From: JBEHYA01 sp048498415
GTDB taxonomy: Bacteria; Pseudomonadota; Alphaproteobacteria; UBA9219; RGZA01
Reading direction: 5' to 3'
DNA length: 14,243 nt
Assembly (NCBI GenBank): GCA_048498415.1
Contig: JBEHYA010000051.1
Location: 1 to 14,243 of the forward strand
The notes beneath the pieces are model-generated. The model was given only the letters and a program-made list of their open reading frames with translations. It was not told the origin of the DNA and did not search any database. Positions within the stretch are counted from its first letter, which is position 1. Every line of letters starts with the position of its first letter. Below, in pieces: positions 7,194 through 14,170 of this stretch. The translations under genes and the position numbers were made by a program.

Positions 7194-7673
7194 ATGGCTA
7201 AGGAACCACCGTCAAACACCATGCCTACGAACAAATTTGATGTCGATAGCGACCTCGTGCGGAAATTAGCGACCCTCATCAACGAAACGGGTCTCGCTGA
7301 ACTTGAATTCGCGGAAGGCGAAAAACGCATCCGTTTAACCCGCGTGGTCGCCCATGCGGCTGCGCCCGTTATGGCCGCCCCCGTGGCCGCTGCCCCCGCT
7401 GCAGCACCCGCAGCAGCCCCGGCGGCTGCCGCCGCGCCAACCGATGCCATGACGTCGCCGATGGTCGGCACCGTTTATCTGTCACCGGGCCCCGGCGCCA
7501 AGCCGTTTACCAGCGTTGGCAGCAAGGTGAAGGTGGGCGATACGCTGCTCATCATCGAGGCCATGAAGGTCATGAACCCCATCAAGGCCACCAAAGGCGG
7601 CACCGTGAGCCAGATTTTGGTCTCCGACGCCCAGCCCATCGAATTCGGCCAGCCGCTGGTTGTCATTGAATAA
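7194..7673 (+). CDS. accB: Biotin carboxyl carrier protein of acetyl-CoA carboxylase
   Basis: Carries the biotin that AccC carboxylates and that the AccAD transferase uses to make malonyl-CoA for fatty-acid synthesis. Seen: 159 aa; an N-terminal helix region (FDVDSDLVRKLATLINETGL); a flexible Ala/Pro linker around residues 55-82; and the biotinyl domain from about residue 83 with EAMKVMN, where K125 is the biotinylated lysine, ending in the usual LVVIE. The start is not certain. The ATG at 7194 has no clear Shine-Dalgarno site, and an in-frame ATG at 7221 (residue 10) would remove a short unconserved leader. It sits 9 bases after aroQ and 12 before accC. Confidence 0.96.
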   Translation: MAKEPPSNTMPTNKFDVDSDLVRKLATLINETGLAELEFAEGEKRIRLTRVVAHAAAPVMAAPVAAAPAAAPAAAPAAAAAPTDAMTSPMVGTVYLSPGPGAKPFTSVGSKVKVGDTLLIIEAMKVMNPIKATKGGTVSQILVSDAQPIEFGQPLVVIE

Positions 7674-7685
7674 AGCTGATTAAGA

Positions 7686-9056
7686 ATGTTTGAAAAAATC
7701 CTCATCGCCAACCGTGGAGAAATTGCGCTGCGCATTTTGCGTGCGTGCAAGGAAATGGGCATTCAAACCGTGGCCGTCCATTCCACCGTGGATTCCGATG
7801 CCATGCACGTGCGCCTAGCCGATGAAAGCGTGTGCATTGGCCCGGCGCCTTCCAAGGATTCCTATCTGAATATCCCGGCGATTCTAGAGGCCGCCGCCAT
7901 CACGCATGCCGATGCCATTCACCCCGGCATCGGTTTCATGTCGGAAAACGCGCGGTTCTGCGAGCTTGTGGAAGAACACGGCTTTAAATTCATCGGCCCC
8001 ACGCCCGAACATATCCGCATCATGGGCGATAAAGTCACCGCCAAAAAAACGGTGATGGAGCAGGGCCTTCCCACCGTGCCGGGTTCCGCCGGCGCCGTGC
8101 CAACACTGGAAGAAGCCAAAGCAATCGCCAAAAAAGCCGGCTACCCCGTGCTCATCAAAGCGGCTGCTGGCGGCGGCGGCAAAGGCATGAAGGTCGCGCG
8201 TAGCGAAAAAGATATCGAGGAAGCCTATACGCTTGCCCGCGGCGAAGCCAAAGCCGCGTTCGGCAATGACGAAGTCTATATGGAAAAATACCTCGAGCGT
8301 CCGCGCCACATTGAAATTCAGGTGCTCGGCGACCATCACGGCCACTGCGTGCATTTCGGCGAACGCGATTGCTCCATTCAGCGCCGCCACCAGAAGGTGA
8401 TCGAAGAAGCGCTGTCGCCAGCATTGAACGCCAAAGAACGCGAATATATCGGCAATCTCGCTGCCAAAACCGCTGGCGCCATTGGCTACCGCGGCCTTGG
8501 CACCATGGAATTCCTGTATCAGGACGGCGAGTTCTTCTTCATTGAAATGAACACCCGCCTGCAGGTCGAACACACCATCACGGAAATGATCACCGGCGTG
8601 GATTTAGTGCGCGAACAAATCCGCGTCGCCACCGGCGCGCCGCTGGGTTACACGCAGGAAGACATTCACTTTGCCGGCCACAGCATTCAGTGCCGCATCA
8701 ACGCCGAAAACCCGGATACGTTTATTCCGTCGCCCGGCCAGATCAAAAACTATCACGTGCCGGGTGGTTTGGGTGTTCGCGTGGATAGCGCCATCTACGA
8801 CGGCTACAAAATCCCGCCCAATTACGACTCACTCATCGCCAAGCTCGTCGTCTACGGCAAAAACCGCAACGAATGCCTGCTACGCCTAAAACGCGCGCTC
8901 AGCGAATATGTGGTGGGCGGCGTCGACACGCTGCTGCCGTTGCACCAGCGCATCATCGCGCAGCCCGATTTTATCAACGGCGATTATACCATTCACTGGC
9001 TTGAGAAATTTTTAGCCGAAGAAGACGCCAAAAAACTCAAGAAAAAGGCCAGCTAA
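7686..9056 (+). CDS. accC: Biotin carboxylase subunit of acetyl-CoA carboxylase
   Basis: ATP-dependent carboxylation of biotin on AccB, the first half-reaction of malonyl-CoA synthesis. Seen: 456 aa; N-terminal KILIANRGEIALRILRACKE; the ATP-grasp glycine loop AAAGGGGKGMKV; the ERDCSIQRRHQK segment with K237; and EMNTRLQVEH with E287, N289, R291 and E295, one residue below the E. coli numbers. The C-terminal domain includes CRINAENPDTFIPSPG and a Lys-rich end. Odd points: the usual HPGYGF reads HPGIGF (I82), the usual EEAPSP reads EEALSP (L243), and the usual VEHPVTE reads VEHTITE (T297). The key catalytic residues are present, so it should still be active. One base separates its TAA from the prfB ATG. 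Confidence 0.96.
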   Translation: MFEKILIANRGEIALRILRACKEMGIQTVAVHSTVDSDAMHVRLADESVCIGPAPSKDSYLNIPAILEAAAITHADAIHPGIGFMSENARFCELVEEHGFKFIGPTPEHIRIMGDKVTAKKTVMEQGLPTVPGSAGAVPTLEEAKAIAKKAGYPVLIKAAAGGGGKGMKVARSEKDIEEAYTLARGEAKAAFGNDEVYMEKYLERPRHIEIQVLGDHHGHCVHFGERDCSIQRRHQKVIEEALSPALNAKEREYIGNLAAKTAGAIGYRGLGTMEFLYQDGEFFFIEMNTRLQVEHTITEMITGVDLVREQIRVATGAPLGYTQEDIHFAGHSIQCRINAENPDTFIPSPGQIKNYHVPGGLGVRVDSAIYDGYKIPPNYDSLIAKLVVYGKNRNECLLRLKRALSEYVVGGVDTLLPLHQRIIAQPDFINGDYTIHWLEKFLAEEDAKKLKKKAS

Positions 9057-9057
9057 C

Positions 9058-10189
9058 ATGAAAGCTGAAATTCTCACCGCCAAGGAGGAGATCAACAAGT
9101 CGCTCGATCTTCTCAGGAGGCATCTTTGACTGGGATCGCGCCGTTGAACGGCTTGCCGAACTGAATTCCCTTTCCGAAGACCCCAATCTATGGAACGACG
9201 CCGCGAAGGCGCAGAAGCTGATGAAAGAGCGCACCCTGTTAAATCAGGGCGTGGAAGGCGTGCGCAAGTTAGAAGCCGAGCTTAACGATAATCTCGGCCT
9301 CATCGAAATGGCCGAAGCCGAAGGCGATAAAGACGTGCTGGAGGGCAGCGAAAACGCCATCTATGCGCTTCGCAAAAAAGCCGGCCAGATGGAGCTGGAA
9401 AGCCTGCTTTCCGGCGAAGCCGACCACAATGATTGTTATTTAGAAATTAACTCCGGCGCCGGCGGCACCGAAGCGCAGGACTGGACCTCGATTTTATTCC
9501 GCATGTACAGCCGCTGGGCCGAACAGCATGGCTACAAAATCTCGCTCATTGAAGAAACCCGCGGCGAAGAAGCGGGCCTTAAATCCGCCACCATCGAAAT
9601 CTCCGGCCCCAATGCCTATGGCTGGCTGAAAACCGAAAGCGGCGTGCACCGTCTGGTGCGCATCAGCCCGTTCGATAGCAACGCGCGCCGCCATACCAGC
9701 TTTGCCTCGGTTTCCGTGACGCCCGTCGTCGATGAAAACATCAACGTCGTGGTGCTGGAAAAAGATTTGAAGGTGGATACCTTCCGCGCCTCCGGCGCCG
9801 GCGGTCAGCACGTGAATAAAACCGATAGCGCCGTGCGTTTTACGCATATCCCCACCGGCATTGTGGTTGCCTGCCAGCAGGAACGCTCCCAGCACAAGAA
9901 CCGTGCCAAGGCGATGGAAATGCTGAAAGCCCGGCTGTACGAACTTGAACTCCGCAAGCGCGAAGCCGCATCCGCCGATCTGGAAGCCAGCAAAACCGAT
10001 ATCGGCTGGGGCCATCAGATCCGCTCCTACGTGCTGCATCCCTATCAAATGATCAAAGACCTTCGCACTGGTGTCGAAACCAGCCAGAGCGAAGATGTGT
10101 TAGATGGCGATCTTGACCCGTTCCTGCAGGCCTCGCTCGCGCAGCGCCTGAAGGGCCATGGCGATGATGTGGGTGATGTACGGCAATAG
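9058..10189 (+). CDS. prfB: Peptide chain release factor 2, with programmed +1 frameshift
   Basis: RF2 recognises UGA and UAA stop codons and triggers peptide release. Frame one runs from the ATG at 9058 for 23 codons to TGA at 9127-9129. Skipping T9127 after CTT joins it to GAC TGG GAT and a frame open to 10189. The joined protein is about 376 aa (E. coli RF2 is 365). The second frame contains codon-recognition motif SPF (residues 203-205) and the catalytic GGQ (248-250), close to E. coli 205-207 and 250-252. A naive reading from the ATG at 9221 would lose the N-terminal domain. The start at 9058 follows the accC stop by one base, so translation is probably coupled. The sequence keeps RF2 autoregulation: low RF2 stalls ribosomes at UGA and favours the shift. 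Confidence 0.97.
9115..9130 (+). promoter_or_regulatory. RF2 programmed +1 ribosomal frameshift site
   Basis: AGGAGG (9115-9120), CAT, then slippery CTT followed by TGA C (9124-9130). Order and spacing match the E. coli site AGGGGGTATCTTTGAC, with 3 bases between the internal Shine-Dalgarno-like element and CTT. AGGAGG pairs even better with the 16S anti-Shine-Dalgarno than the E. coli element. A second AAGGAGG lies upstream at 9082-9088. Confidence 0.97.
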
Positions 10190-10195
10190 CCCAAA

Positions 10196-10301
10196 ACCTC
10201 ATCCCCGCGAAAGCGGGGATCCAGGGGAAGGGGCCATTATGTATTTAGTTTACGCCGCGGACGCGGCTTTAGCTGGATCCCCGCTTTCGCGGGGATGAGG
10301 T
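10196..10301. repeat. Perfect 29-nt inverted repeat pair (REPIN-like) between prfB and kdsA
   Basis: The left arm (10196-10224) and right arm (10273-10301) are exact reverse complements over 29 nt, separated by 48 nt. Each arm is itself a palindrome: ATCCCCGC-GAAA-GCGGGGAT on the left and the TTTC-loop equivalent on the right. The spacer holds a third small hairpin, GCCGC-GGAC-GCGGC (10254-10267). The element can fold as separate hairpins or as one long cruciform. It starts 7 bases after the prfB stop and ends 18 bases before the kdsA start. No T-tract follows. It resembles REP doublets (REPINs), but the family is unknown and no transposase is seen. Confidence 0.9.
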
Positions 10302-10319
10302 ATCTGATAGAGATAGACT

Positions 10320-11150
10320 ATGACAAAAGCCAAACATGTCACCGTCGGTAACGTTAAATTCGGCAACGACCTGCCATTCACGCTCATCGCCGGCCCCTGC
10401 CAGCTGGAGAGCAAAGACCACGCCTTCATGATGGCGGGCAAGCTTAAGGAAATCTGTGGCCGCCTGAATATCGGTCTTATCTACAAAACATCTTTCGATA
10501 AAGCCAACCGCACCAGCGTGAAAACGGCGCGCGGGCTAGGCCTCGAAAAAAGCCTCGAAATTTTCAAGGCCATCCGCAAAGAATTCGGAATCCCCGTGCT
10601 CACCGACGTGCACGAGCCGCAGCAATGCGCGGAACTGGCCGAAGCCGTGGATGTGCTGCAAATCCCGGCCTTCCTCTGCCGTCAGACTGATCTATTGCTC
10701 GCTGCCGGCCAGACCGGCAAAACCATTAATGTGAAGAAGGGCCAGTTCCTTGCCCCATGGGATATGAAGAACGTCGCCGCCAAAATCGCCTCCACCGGCA
10801 ACGAAAATATCCTGCTTACCGAACGGGGTGTGAGTTTTGGCTATAACACGCTTGTGAGCGACTTCCGCGCGTTGCCTGTGCTCGCCGAGACCGGCTATCC
10901 GGTTGTCTTCGATGCTACGCATTCCGTCCAGCAACCGGGCGGGCAGGGCACCACCTCGGGTGGCCAACGTGAATTCGTGCCGGTACTCGCCCGCGCCGCC
11001 ATGGCCGTTGGCGTTGCCGCTGTGTTCATTGAAACGCATCAAGACCCCGACAACGCGCCATCCGATGGCCCTAACATGGTAAAGCTGCATGAGCTGGAAG
11101 GCCTGCTGGCCACGCTGCATAAGTTTGATCGGATTGCGAAAGCGCTTTAA
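10320..11150 (+). CDS. kdsA: 3-deoxy-8-phosphooctulonate (KDO-8-P) synthase, metal-dependent class
   Basis: Condenses phosphoenolpyruvate and arabinose-5-phosphate to KDO-8-phosphate, the precursor of the inner-core sugar of lipopolysaccharide. Seen: 276 aa; IAGPCQLES, KTSFDKANR, TDVHEP, PAFLCRQTDLLLAAGQTG, VKKGQFLAPWDMKN and FDATHSVQQPGG. Metal ligands of the class II enzymes are all present, at C27, H201, E238 and D249. The intervals (174, 37, 11) equal those of Aquifex KdsA C11, H185, E222 and D233, while E. coli, a metal-independent class I enzyme, has Asn at the Cys position. The ATG follows a weak GAGA-type ribosome site, and the palindromic doublet ends 18 bases upstream. The gene converges on ratA. 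Confidence 0.97.
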   Translation: MTKAKHVTVGNVKFGNDLPFTLIAGPCQLESKDHAFMMAGKLKEICGRLNIGLIYKTSFDKANRTSVKTARGLGLEKSLEIFKAIRKEFGIPVLTDVHEPQQCAELAEAVDVLQIPAFLCRQTDLLLAAGQTGKTINVKKGQFLAPWDMKNVAAKIASTGNENILLTERGVSFGYNTLVSDFRALPVLAETGYPVVFDATHSVQQPGGQGTTSGGQREFVPVLARAAMAVGVAAVFIETHQDPDNAPSDGPNMVKLHELEGLLATLHKFDRIAKAL

Positions 11151-11156
11151 TTCCGC

Positions 11157-11233
11157 ATGCCCCGTTGAAAAACGGGGCCCATTTATCCGCAATCAGACCG
11201 CTCTATCATGGGCCCCGGCTTTCGCCGGGGCAT
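11157..11233. repeat. 77-nt two-hairpin repeat, copy 1, between convergent kdsA and ratA
   Basis: Arm 1 (11157-11182) contains the hairpin GCCCCGTT-GAAA-AACGGGGC. Arm 2 (11208-11233), in inverse orientation, contains GCCCCGGC-TTTC-GCCGGGGC. A 25-nt spacer separates them. It starts 6 bases past the kdsA stop and ends 2 bases from the ratA stop, filling the whole gap between the two convergent genes. A second copy of the same length lies at 12676-12752. It could act as a bidirectional mRNA 3'-end structure, although no T-tract is present. Confidence 0.9.
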
Positions 11234-11235
11234 AC

Positions 11236-11667
11236 TTATTTGGAATAAATAACCGCCGCGCGGCTCTCAAACGCGCTCACCATCCGCTGCACGGCATCGA
11301 AAAACACCGGCTCGATCATCGCGCTGAGGCCCGTCTGGTTGAATTCGAAATCAATCGCGAAGTCAATTTCACAGCCGCCAGCCACGTCTTTAAAATTCCA
11401 CGCATTGTGAAGGTATTTAAACGGCCCATGTTCATACGCCACATCAATGCGCGTATCCGGCTGCAATTTCACGTTCGATGTGAAGCTTTCGCGAAAAAAC
11501 ATATATCCAATCGTCATATCCGCGCTAAAACCATCCGCACGGCGTTCGGTGATATTTAGATCAAGACACCACGGCAGGAATTCGGGATATTTCTCAACAT
11601 CCGCCACCAGCGCAAACAATTGCGCGGCACTATAGGGCAGGGTTTTCTTTTCGGTGTGCGACGGCAT
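11236..11667 (-). CDS. ratA: START-domain protein of the Coq10/RatA family
   Basis: Small SRPBCC/START-fold protein of 143 aa. Mitochondrial Coq10 binds ubiquinone and supports its use in respiration; the E. coli homologue RatA was described as an inhibitor of 70S assembly. Seen: family N-terminus with LPYSAAQLFALVADVEKYPEFLPWC, the middle strand FRESFTSNV, GPFKYLHNAWNF, and the C-terminal helix IEPVFFDAVQRMVSAFESRA. Its ATG overlaps the lipA TAA by one base (TAATG), so it is probably translated by coupling after lipA. The neighbours (lipA, lpdA) and the alphaproteobacterial setting favour the ubiquinone role. The symbol ratA is used as the common family name, not as a claim of toxin activity. 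Confidence 0.88.
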   Translation of the reverse strand: MPSHTEKKTLPYSAAQLFALVADVEKYPEFLPWCLDLNITERRADGFSADMTIGYMFFRESFTSNVKLQPDTRIDVAYEHGPFKYLHNAWNFKDVAGGCEIDFAIDFEFNQTGLSAMIEPVFFDAVQRMVSAFESRAAVIYSK

Positions 11668-12608
11668 TAGCGGCTCAGTGCAGCCAGCCGCGCGGCGCGC
11701 AGTTTCTGGAAATCATCGCCGGCATGGTAGCTGGAGCGGGTGAGGGCGCTGGCCGAGACCATTAAAAAGCCCTTGCCGCGTGCCAGCGTGGCGTAGCTTT
11801 CAAATTCATCGGGCGTCACAAACCGGTCGACCTTCGCGTGCTTTGGTGTTGGTTGCAAATACTGGCCGATCGTCAAAAAATCTACGTCGGCGGCGCGCAA
11901 ATCATCCATCACTTGGCTGATCTCTTCGCGCGTTTCACCCAAACCCACCATCAGGCCCGATTTGGTGAAAATCGTGGGGTCGACTTCCTTGACGCGTTTC
12001 AAAAGCGCGAGCGACGTGAAATATCGCGCGCCCGGGCGAATGGTAGGGTAGAGGCGCGGCACGGTTTCTAAATTATGGTTGAACACATCCGGTTTGGCGC
12101 GTGCCACATGATCCACCGCGCCGTCCTTCTTCATGAAGTCCGGCGTCAAAATTTCAATCGTGGTTTGGGGTGAAGACTGGCGCAACGCGCCGATCACTTG
12201 TGCAAAATGATCCGCCCCGCCATCTTCCAAATCATCCCGGTCGACCGATGTGATCACCACATGCGACAGGCCCAGCTTGCCCACGGCCTTGGCGACTTTT
12301 TCAGGTTCAGCGGTATCCAGGGGGCGCGGCTTGCCAGTCGCCACATTGCAAAATGCGCACGCACGCGTGCAGGTAGCGCCCATAATCATGAACGTCGCGT
12401 GCTTCTGCTTCCAGCACTCGCCAATATTCGGGCAGGCAGCTTCTTCGCACACGGTTGAAAGGTTCAGCGAGCGCATTAAATCGCGCGTCTCGAAATATTC
12501 GGGCGAATTGGGGGCCTTCACGCGAATCCATTCCGGCTTGCGTGGGATCGGGTTATCCGGCTTGTGGATCTTCTCCGGATGACGTGGGCGTGGGGCGATA
12601 TCGTCCAT
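11667..12608 (-). CDS. lipA: Lipoyl synthase (radical SAM)
   Basis: Inserts two sulfurs into octanoyl chains on E2 and GcvH proteins to make the lipoyl cofactor. Seen: 313 aa; the auxiliary [4Fe-4S] cluster motif CEEAACPNIGEC (C54, C59, C65); the radical-SAM motif CTRACAFC (C80, C84, C87); the family segments TSVDRDDLEDGGA and ETVPRLYPTIRPGARY; and the C-terminal RSSYHAGDDF, whose serine can ligate the auxiliary cluster. The N-terminus PRHPEKIHKPDNPIPRKPEWIRVKAP is typical of alphaproteobacterial LipA and supports the start at 12608. No Shine-Dalgarno site precedes that ATG, and a TATAAT ends 6 bases before it. Downstream, its stop overlaps the ratA start. lpdA lies upstream on the same strand, separated by a 77-nt repeat. 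Confidence 0.97.
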   Translation of the reverse strand: MDDIAPRPRHPEKIHKPDNPIPRKPEWIRVKAPNSPEYFETRDLMRSLNLSTVCEEAACPNIGECWKQKHATFMIMGATCTRACAFCNVATGKPRPLDTAEPEKVAKAVGKLGLSHVVITSVDRDDLEDGGADHFAQVIGALRQSSPQTTIEILTPDFMKKDGAVDHVARAKPDVFNHNLETVPRLYPTIRPGARYFTSLALLKRVKEVDPTIFTKSGLMVGLGETREEISQVMDDLRAADVDFLTIGQYLQPTPKHAKVDRFVTPDEFESYATLARGKGFLMVSASALTRSSYHAGDDFQKLRAARLAALSR

Positions 12609-12614
12609 AGTTGA

Positions 12615-12643
12615 ATTATATCACACGGCATATGCCGTTAAAA
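12615..12643 (-). promoter_or_regulatory. Candidate lipA promoter, possibly giving a leaderless mRNA
   Basis: Read on the minus strand, a perfect TATAAT (12620-12615) is preceded, with a 17-base spacer, by a weak -35 TTTTAA (12643-12638). Between the TATAAT and the ATG are only six bases (TCAACT), so transcription starting 7 bases after the -10 would begin at the A of the start codon. No ribosome-binding site is present. Confidence 0.55.
12625..12638. promoter_or_regulatory. Perfect 14-bp palindrome in the lipA promoter spacer, possible operator
   Basis: ACGGCATATGCCGT is a perfect dyad without a loop, placed between the candidate -35 and -10 of lipA. That is a common place for a dimeric repressor site. 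I do not recognise the motif as that of a known regulator. Confidence 0.45.
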
Positions 12644-12675
12644 GTTACGAAAAACCGCATTACATTCAACATCGT

Positions 12676-12752
12676 ATGCCCCGGCGAAGGCCGGGGCCCA
12701 TCCATCAGAAATCAGGCTGCGGGTATATGGTTCCCGTTTTTCAACGGGGCAT
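12676..12752. repeat. 77-nt two-hairpin repeat, copy 2, between lpdA and lipA
   Basis: Arm 1 (12676-12701) contains GCCCCGGC-GAAG-GCCGGGGC. The inverse arm 2 (12727-12752) contains CCCGTT-TTTC-AACGGG with a broken outer stem. A 25-nt spacer separates them and shares AATCAG with copy 1; 13 of 25 spacer positions agree by eye. It lies 8 bases past the lpdA stop, in the same position relative to a stop codon as copy 1. Confidence 0.88.
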
Positions 12753-12760
12753 ACCGCACA

Positions 12761-14149
12761 TTAAAAATGTATCGCCCGCCCATATGCGCTCAGCACCGCC
12801 TCGTGCATGGCTTCGCTGATCGTGGGATGCGGGAAAATGGTGTGCATCAGCTCGGCTTCCGTCAGTTCGCCGCTCATGGCCACCACATAACCCTGAATCA
12901 TTTCCGTAACTTCTGCGCCAATCATGTGCGCGCCCAAAAGCTCGCCGGTCTTGGCATCAAAAATGGTTTTGACCAAACCTTCCGGTTCGCCCAGCGCAAT
13001 CGCCTTGCCGTTGCCGATGAAGGGGAACTTGCCCACCCTGATCTCGCGGCCCGTGGCCTTCGCCTTTGCTTCCGTCAGCCCCACGCTCGCCACCTGCGGA
13101 TGGCAATAGGTACAGCCGGGCACATGGTTGGCCTTCAACGGGTGAACATCTTTCACGCCCGCAATCTTTTCTACGCATACCACGCCTTCATGGCTGGCTT
13201 TATGCGCAAGCCACGGGGGACCGGCCACGTCGCCAATGGCATACACGCCGGGTTCGCCCGTCTGGCACCATTCGTTGATCACGATATGGGTCTTTTCAAC
13301 CTTCACCTTGGTGTTCTCAAGGCCGATATTCTCAACATTGCCGACAATACCAATCGCCATGATCACGCGGTCATAGGTTTGCTTTTCACTCTTGCCGCCG
13401 GCTTCAATGGTGGCCGTGACATTGTTGGCGCCTTTCTCCAGCGCCTTCACGGTTGCGCCGGTAATAATCTTCATGCCCTGCTTTTCAAACGCTTTGCGGG
13501 CGAGGACGGAGATTTCTTCATCCTCCACCGGCAACACGCGATCCATCACTTCCACAACCGTGACTTCCGCGCCCATCGAACGGTAGAAGCTGGCAAACTC
13601 AATACCAATCGCGCCGCTGCCAACCACCAGCAACGACTTCGGCATGGCGGGCGGCACCATGGCTTCCTTATATGTCCACACCAGCTTGCCATCCGGTTCC
13701 ATACCGGGAATGGCGCGCGCCCGCGCACCGGTGGCGATGATGATATTTTTGGCGGTGACTTCCTGCTTATTGGCACCTTCCACGGCAATCTTGCCTTTGC
13801 CCAGCAGCTTGGCATGGCCATCAATCACGGTGACTTTATTCTTCTTGAGGAGATGCTTCACGCCATTAGAAAGCTGGCTCGCCACACCGCGCGAACGCTG
13901 CACGATCTTGGTGGCATCGAACGACAGATCCTTGGCCGAAAGACCATACTGTTCCAGATGCTTCATCGTGTAGAAAATTTCCGATGAGCGGAGGAGGGCC
14001 TTAGTCGGAATGCAGCCCCAGTTCAGGCAGATGCCGCCCAAGTGTTCGCGCTCAATCACTGCCACGTTCATTTTCAGCTGCGCCGCGCGAATGGCCGCTA
14101 CATACCCGCCGGGCCCGCCGCCAATCACGACTAAATCAAAACTGCTCAT
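12761..14149 (-). CDS. lpdA: Dihydrolipoyl dehydrogenase (E3 of 2-oxoacid dehydrogenase complexes)
   Basis: FAD enzyme that reoxidises dihydrolipoyl groups of E2 subunits with NAD+. Seen: 462 aa; FAD-binding VIGGGPGGYVAAIRAAQL; the redox disulfide motif CLNWGCIPTK with C41 and C46; an NAD-binding VVGSGAIGIEFASFYRSMGA; the second FAD motif YAIGDVAGPPWLAHKA; and the C-terminal catalytic pair H441 and E446 in FPHPTISEAMHEA, spaced as in E. coli (H444, E449). GAGGA lies 6 bases before the ATG and supports the start. In alphaproteobacteria this gene often follows the pdhA-pdhB-pdhC genes, which would lie beyond the window end; that cannot be seen here. An embedded 458-codon open frame on the other strand is not a gene. 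Confidence 0.97.
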   Translation of the reverse strand: MSSFDLVVIGGGPGGYVAAIRAAQLKMNVAVIEREHLGGICLNWGCIPTKALLRSSEIFYTMKHLEQYGLSAKDLSFDATKIVQRSRGVASQLSNGVKHLLKKNKVTVIDGHAKLLGKGKIAVEGANKQEVTAKNIIIATGARARAIPGMEPDGKLVWTYKEAMVPPAMPKSLLVVGSGAIGIEFASFYRSMGAEVTVVEVMDRVLPVEDEEISVLARKAFEKQGMKIITGATVKALEKGANNVTATIEAGGKSEKQTYDRVIMAIGIVGNVENIGLENTKVKVEKTHIVINEWCQTGEPGVYAIGDVAGPPWLAHKASHEGVVCVEKIAGVKDVHPLKANHVPGCTYCHPQVASVGLTEAKAKATGREIRVGKFPFIGNGKAIALGEPEGLVKTIFDAKTGELLGAHMIGAEVTEMIQGYVVAMSGELTEAELMHTIFPHPTISEAMHEAVLSAYGRAIHF

Positions 14150-14170
14150 ATTCTGTCCTCATACAAAAGC

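Noticed and set aside
10196..10301. CRISPR-like or rho-independent terminator reading of the repeat pair
   Set aside because: There are only two arms in inverse orientation, no direct repeats with spacers, and no T-tract.
10250..10441. Small minus-strand frame containing PHPRESGDPAKAAS
   Set aside because: This peptide is the translation of the palindromic repeat and recurs as a spurious product wherever such repeats occur.
11236..11667. ratA as the toxin of a toxin-antitoxin pair
   Set aside because: No antitoxin-like partner (RatB type) is adjacent on the ratA side. The overlap with lipA fits a Coq10-like housekeeping role better.
12611..13987. 458-codon open frame on the plus strand
   Set aside because: It lies antisense to lpdA, a clear family member, and its beginning runs through the palindromic repeat. 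Its His/Ala/Phe-rich composition is that of a shadow frame.
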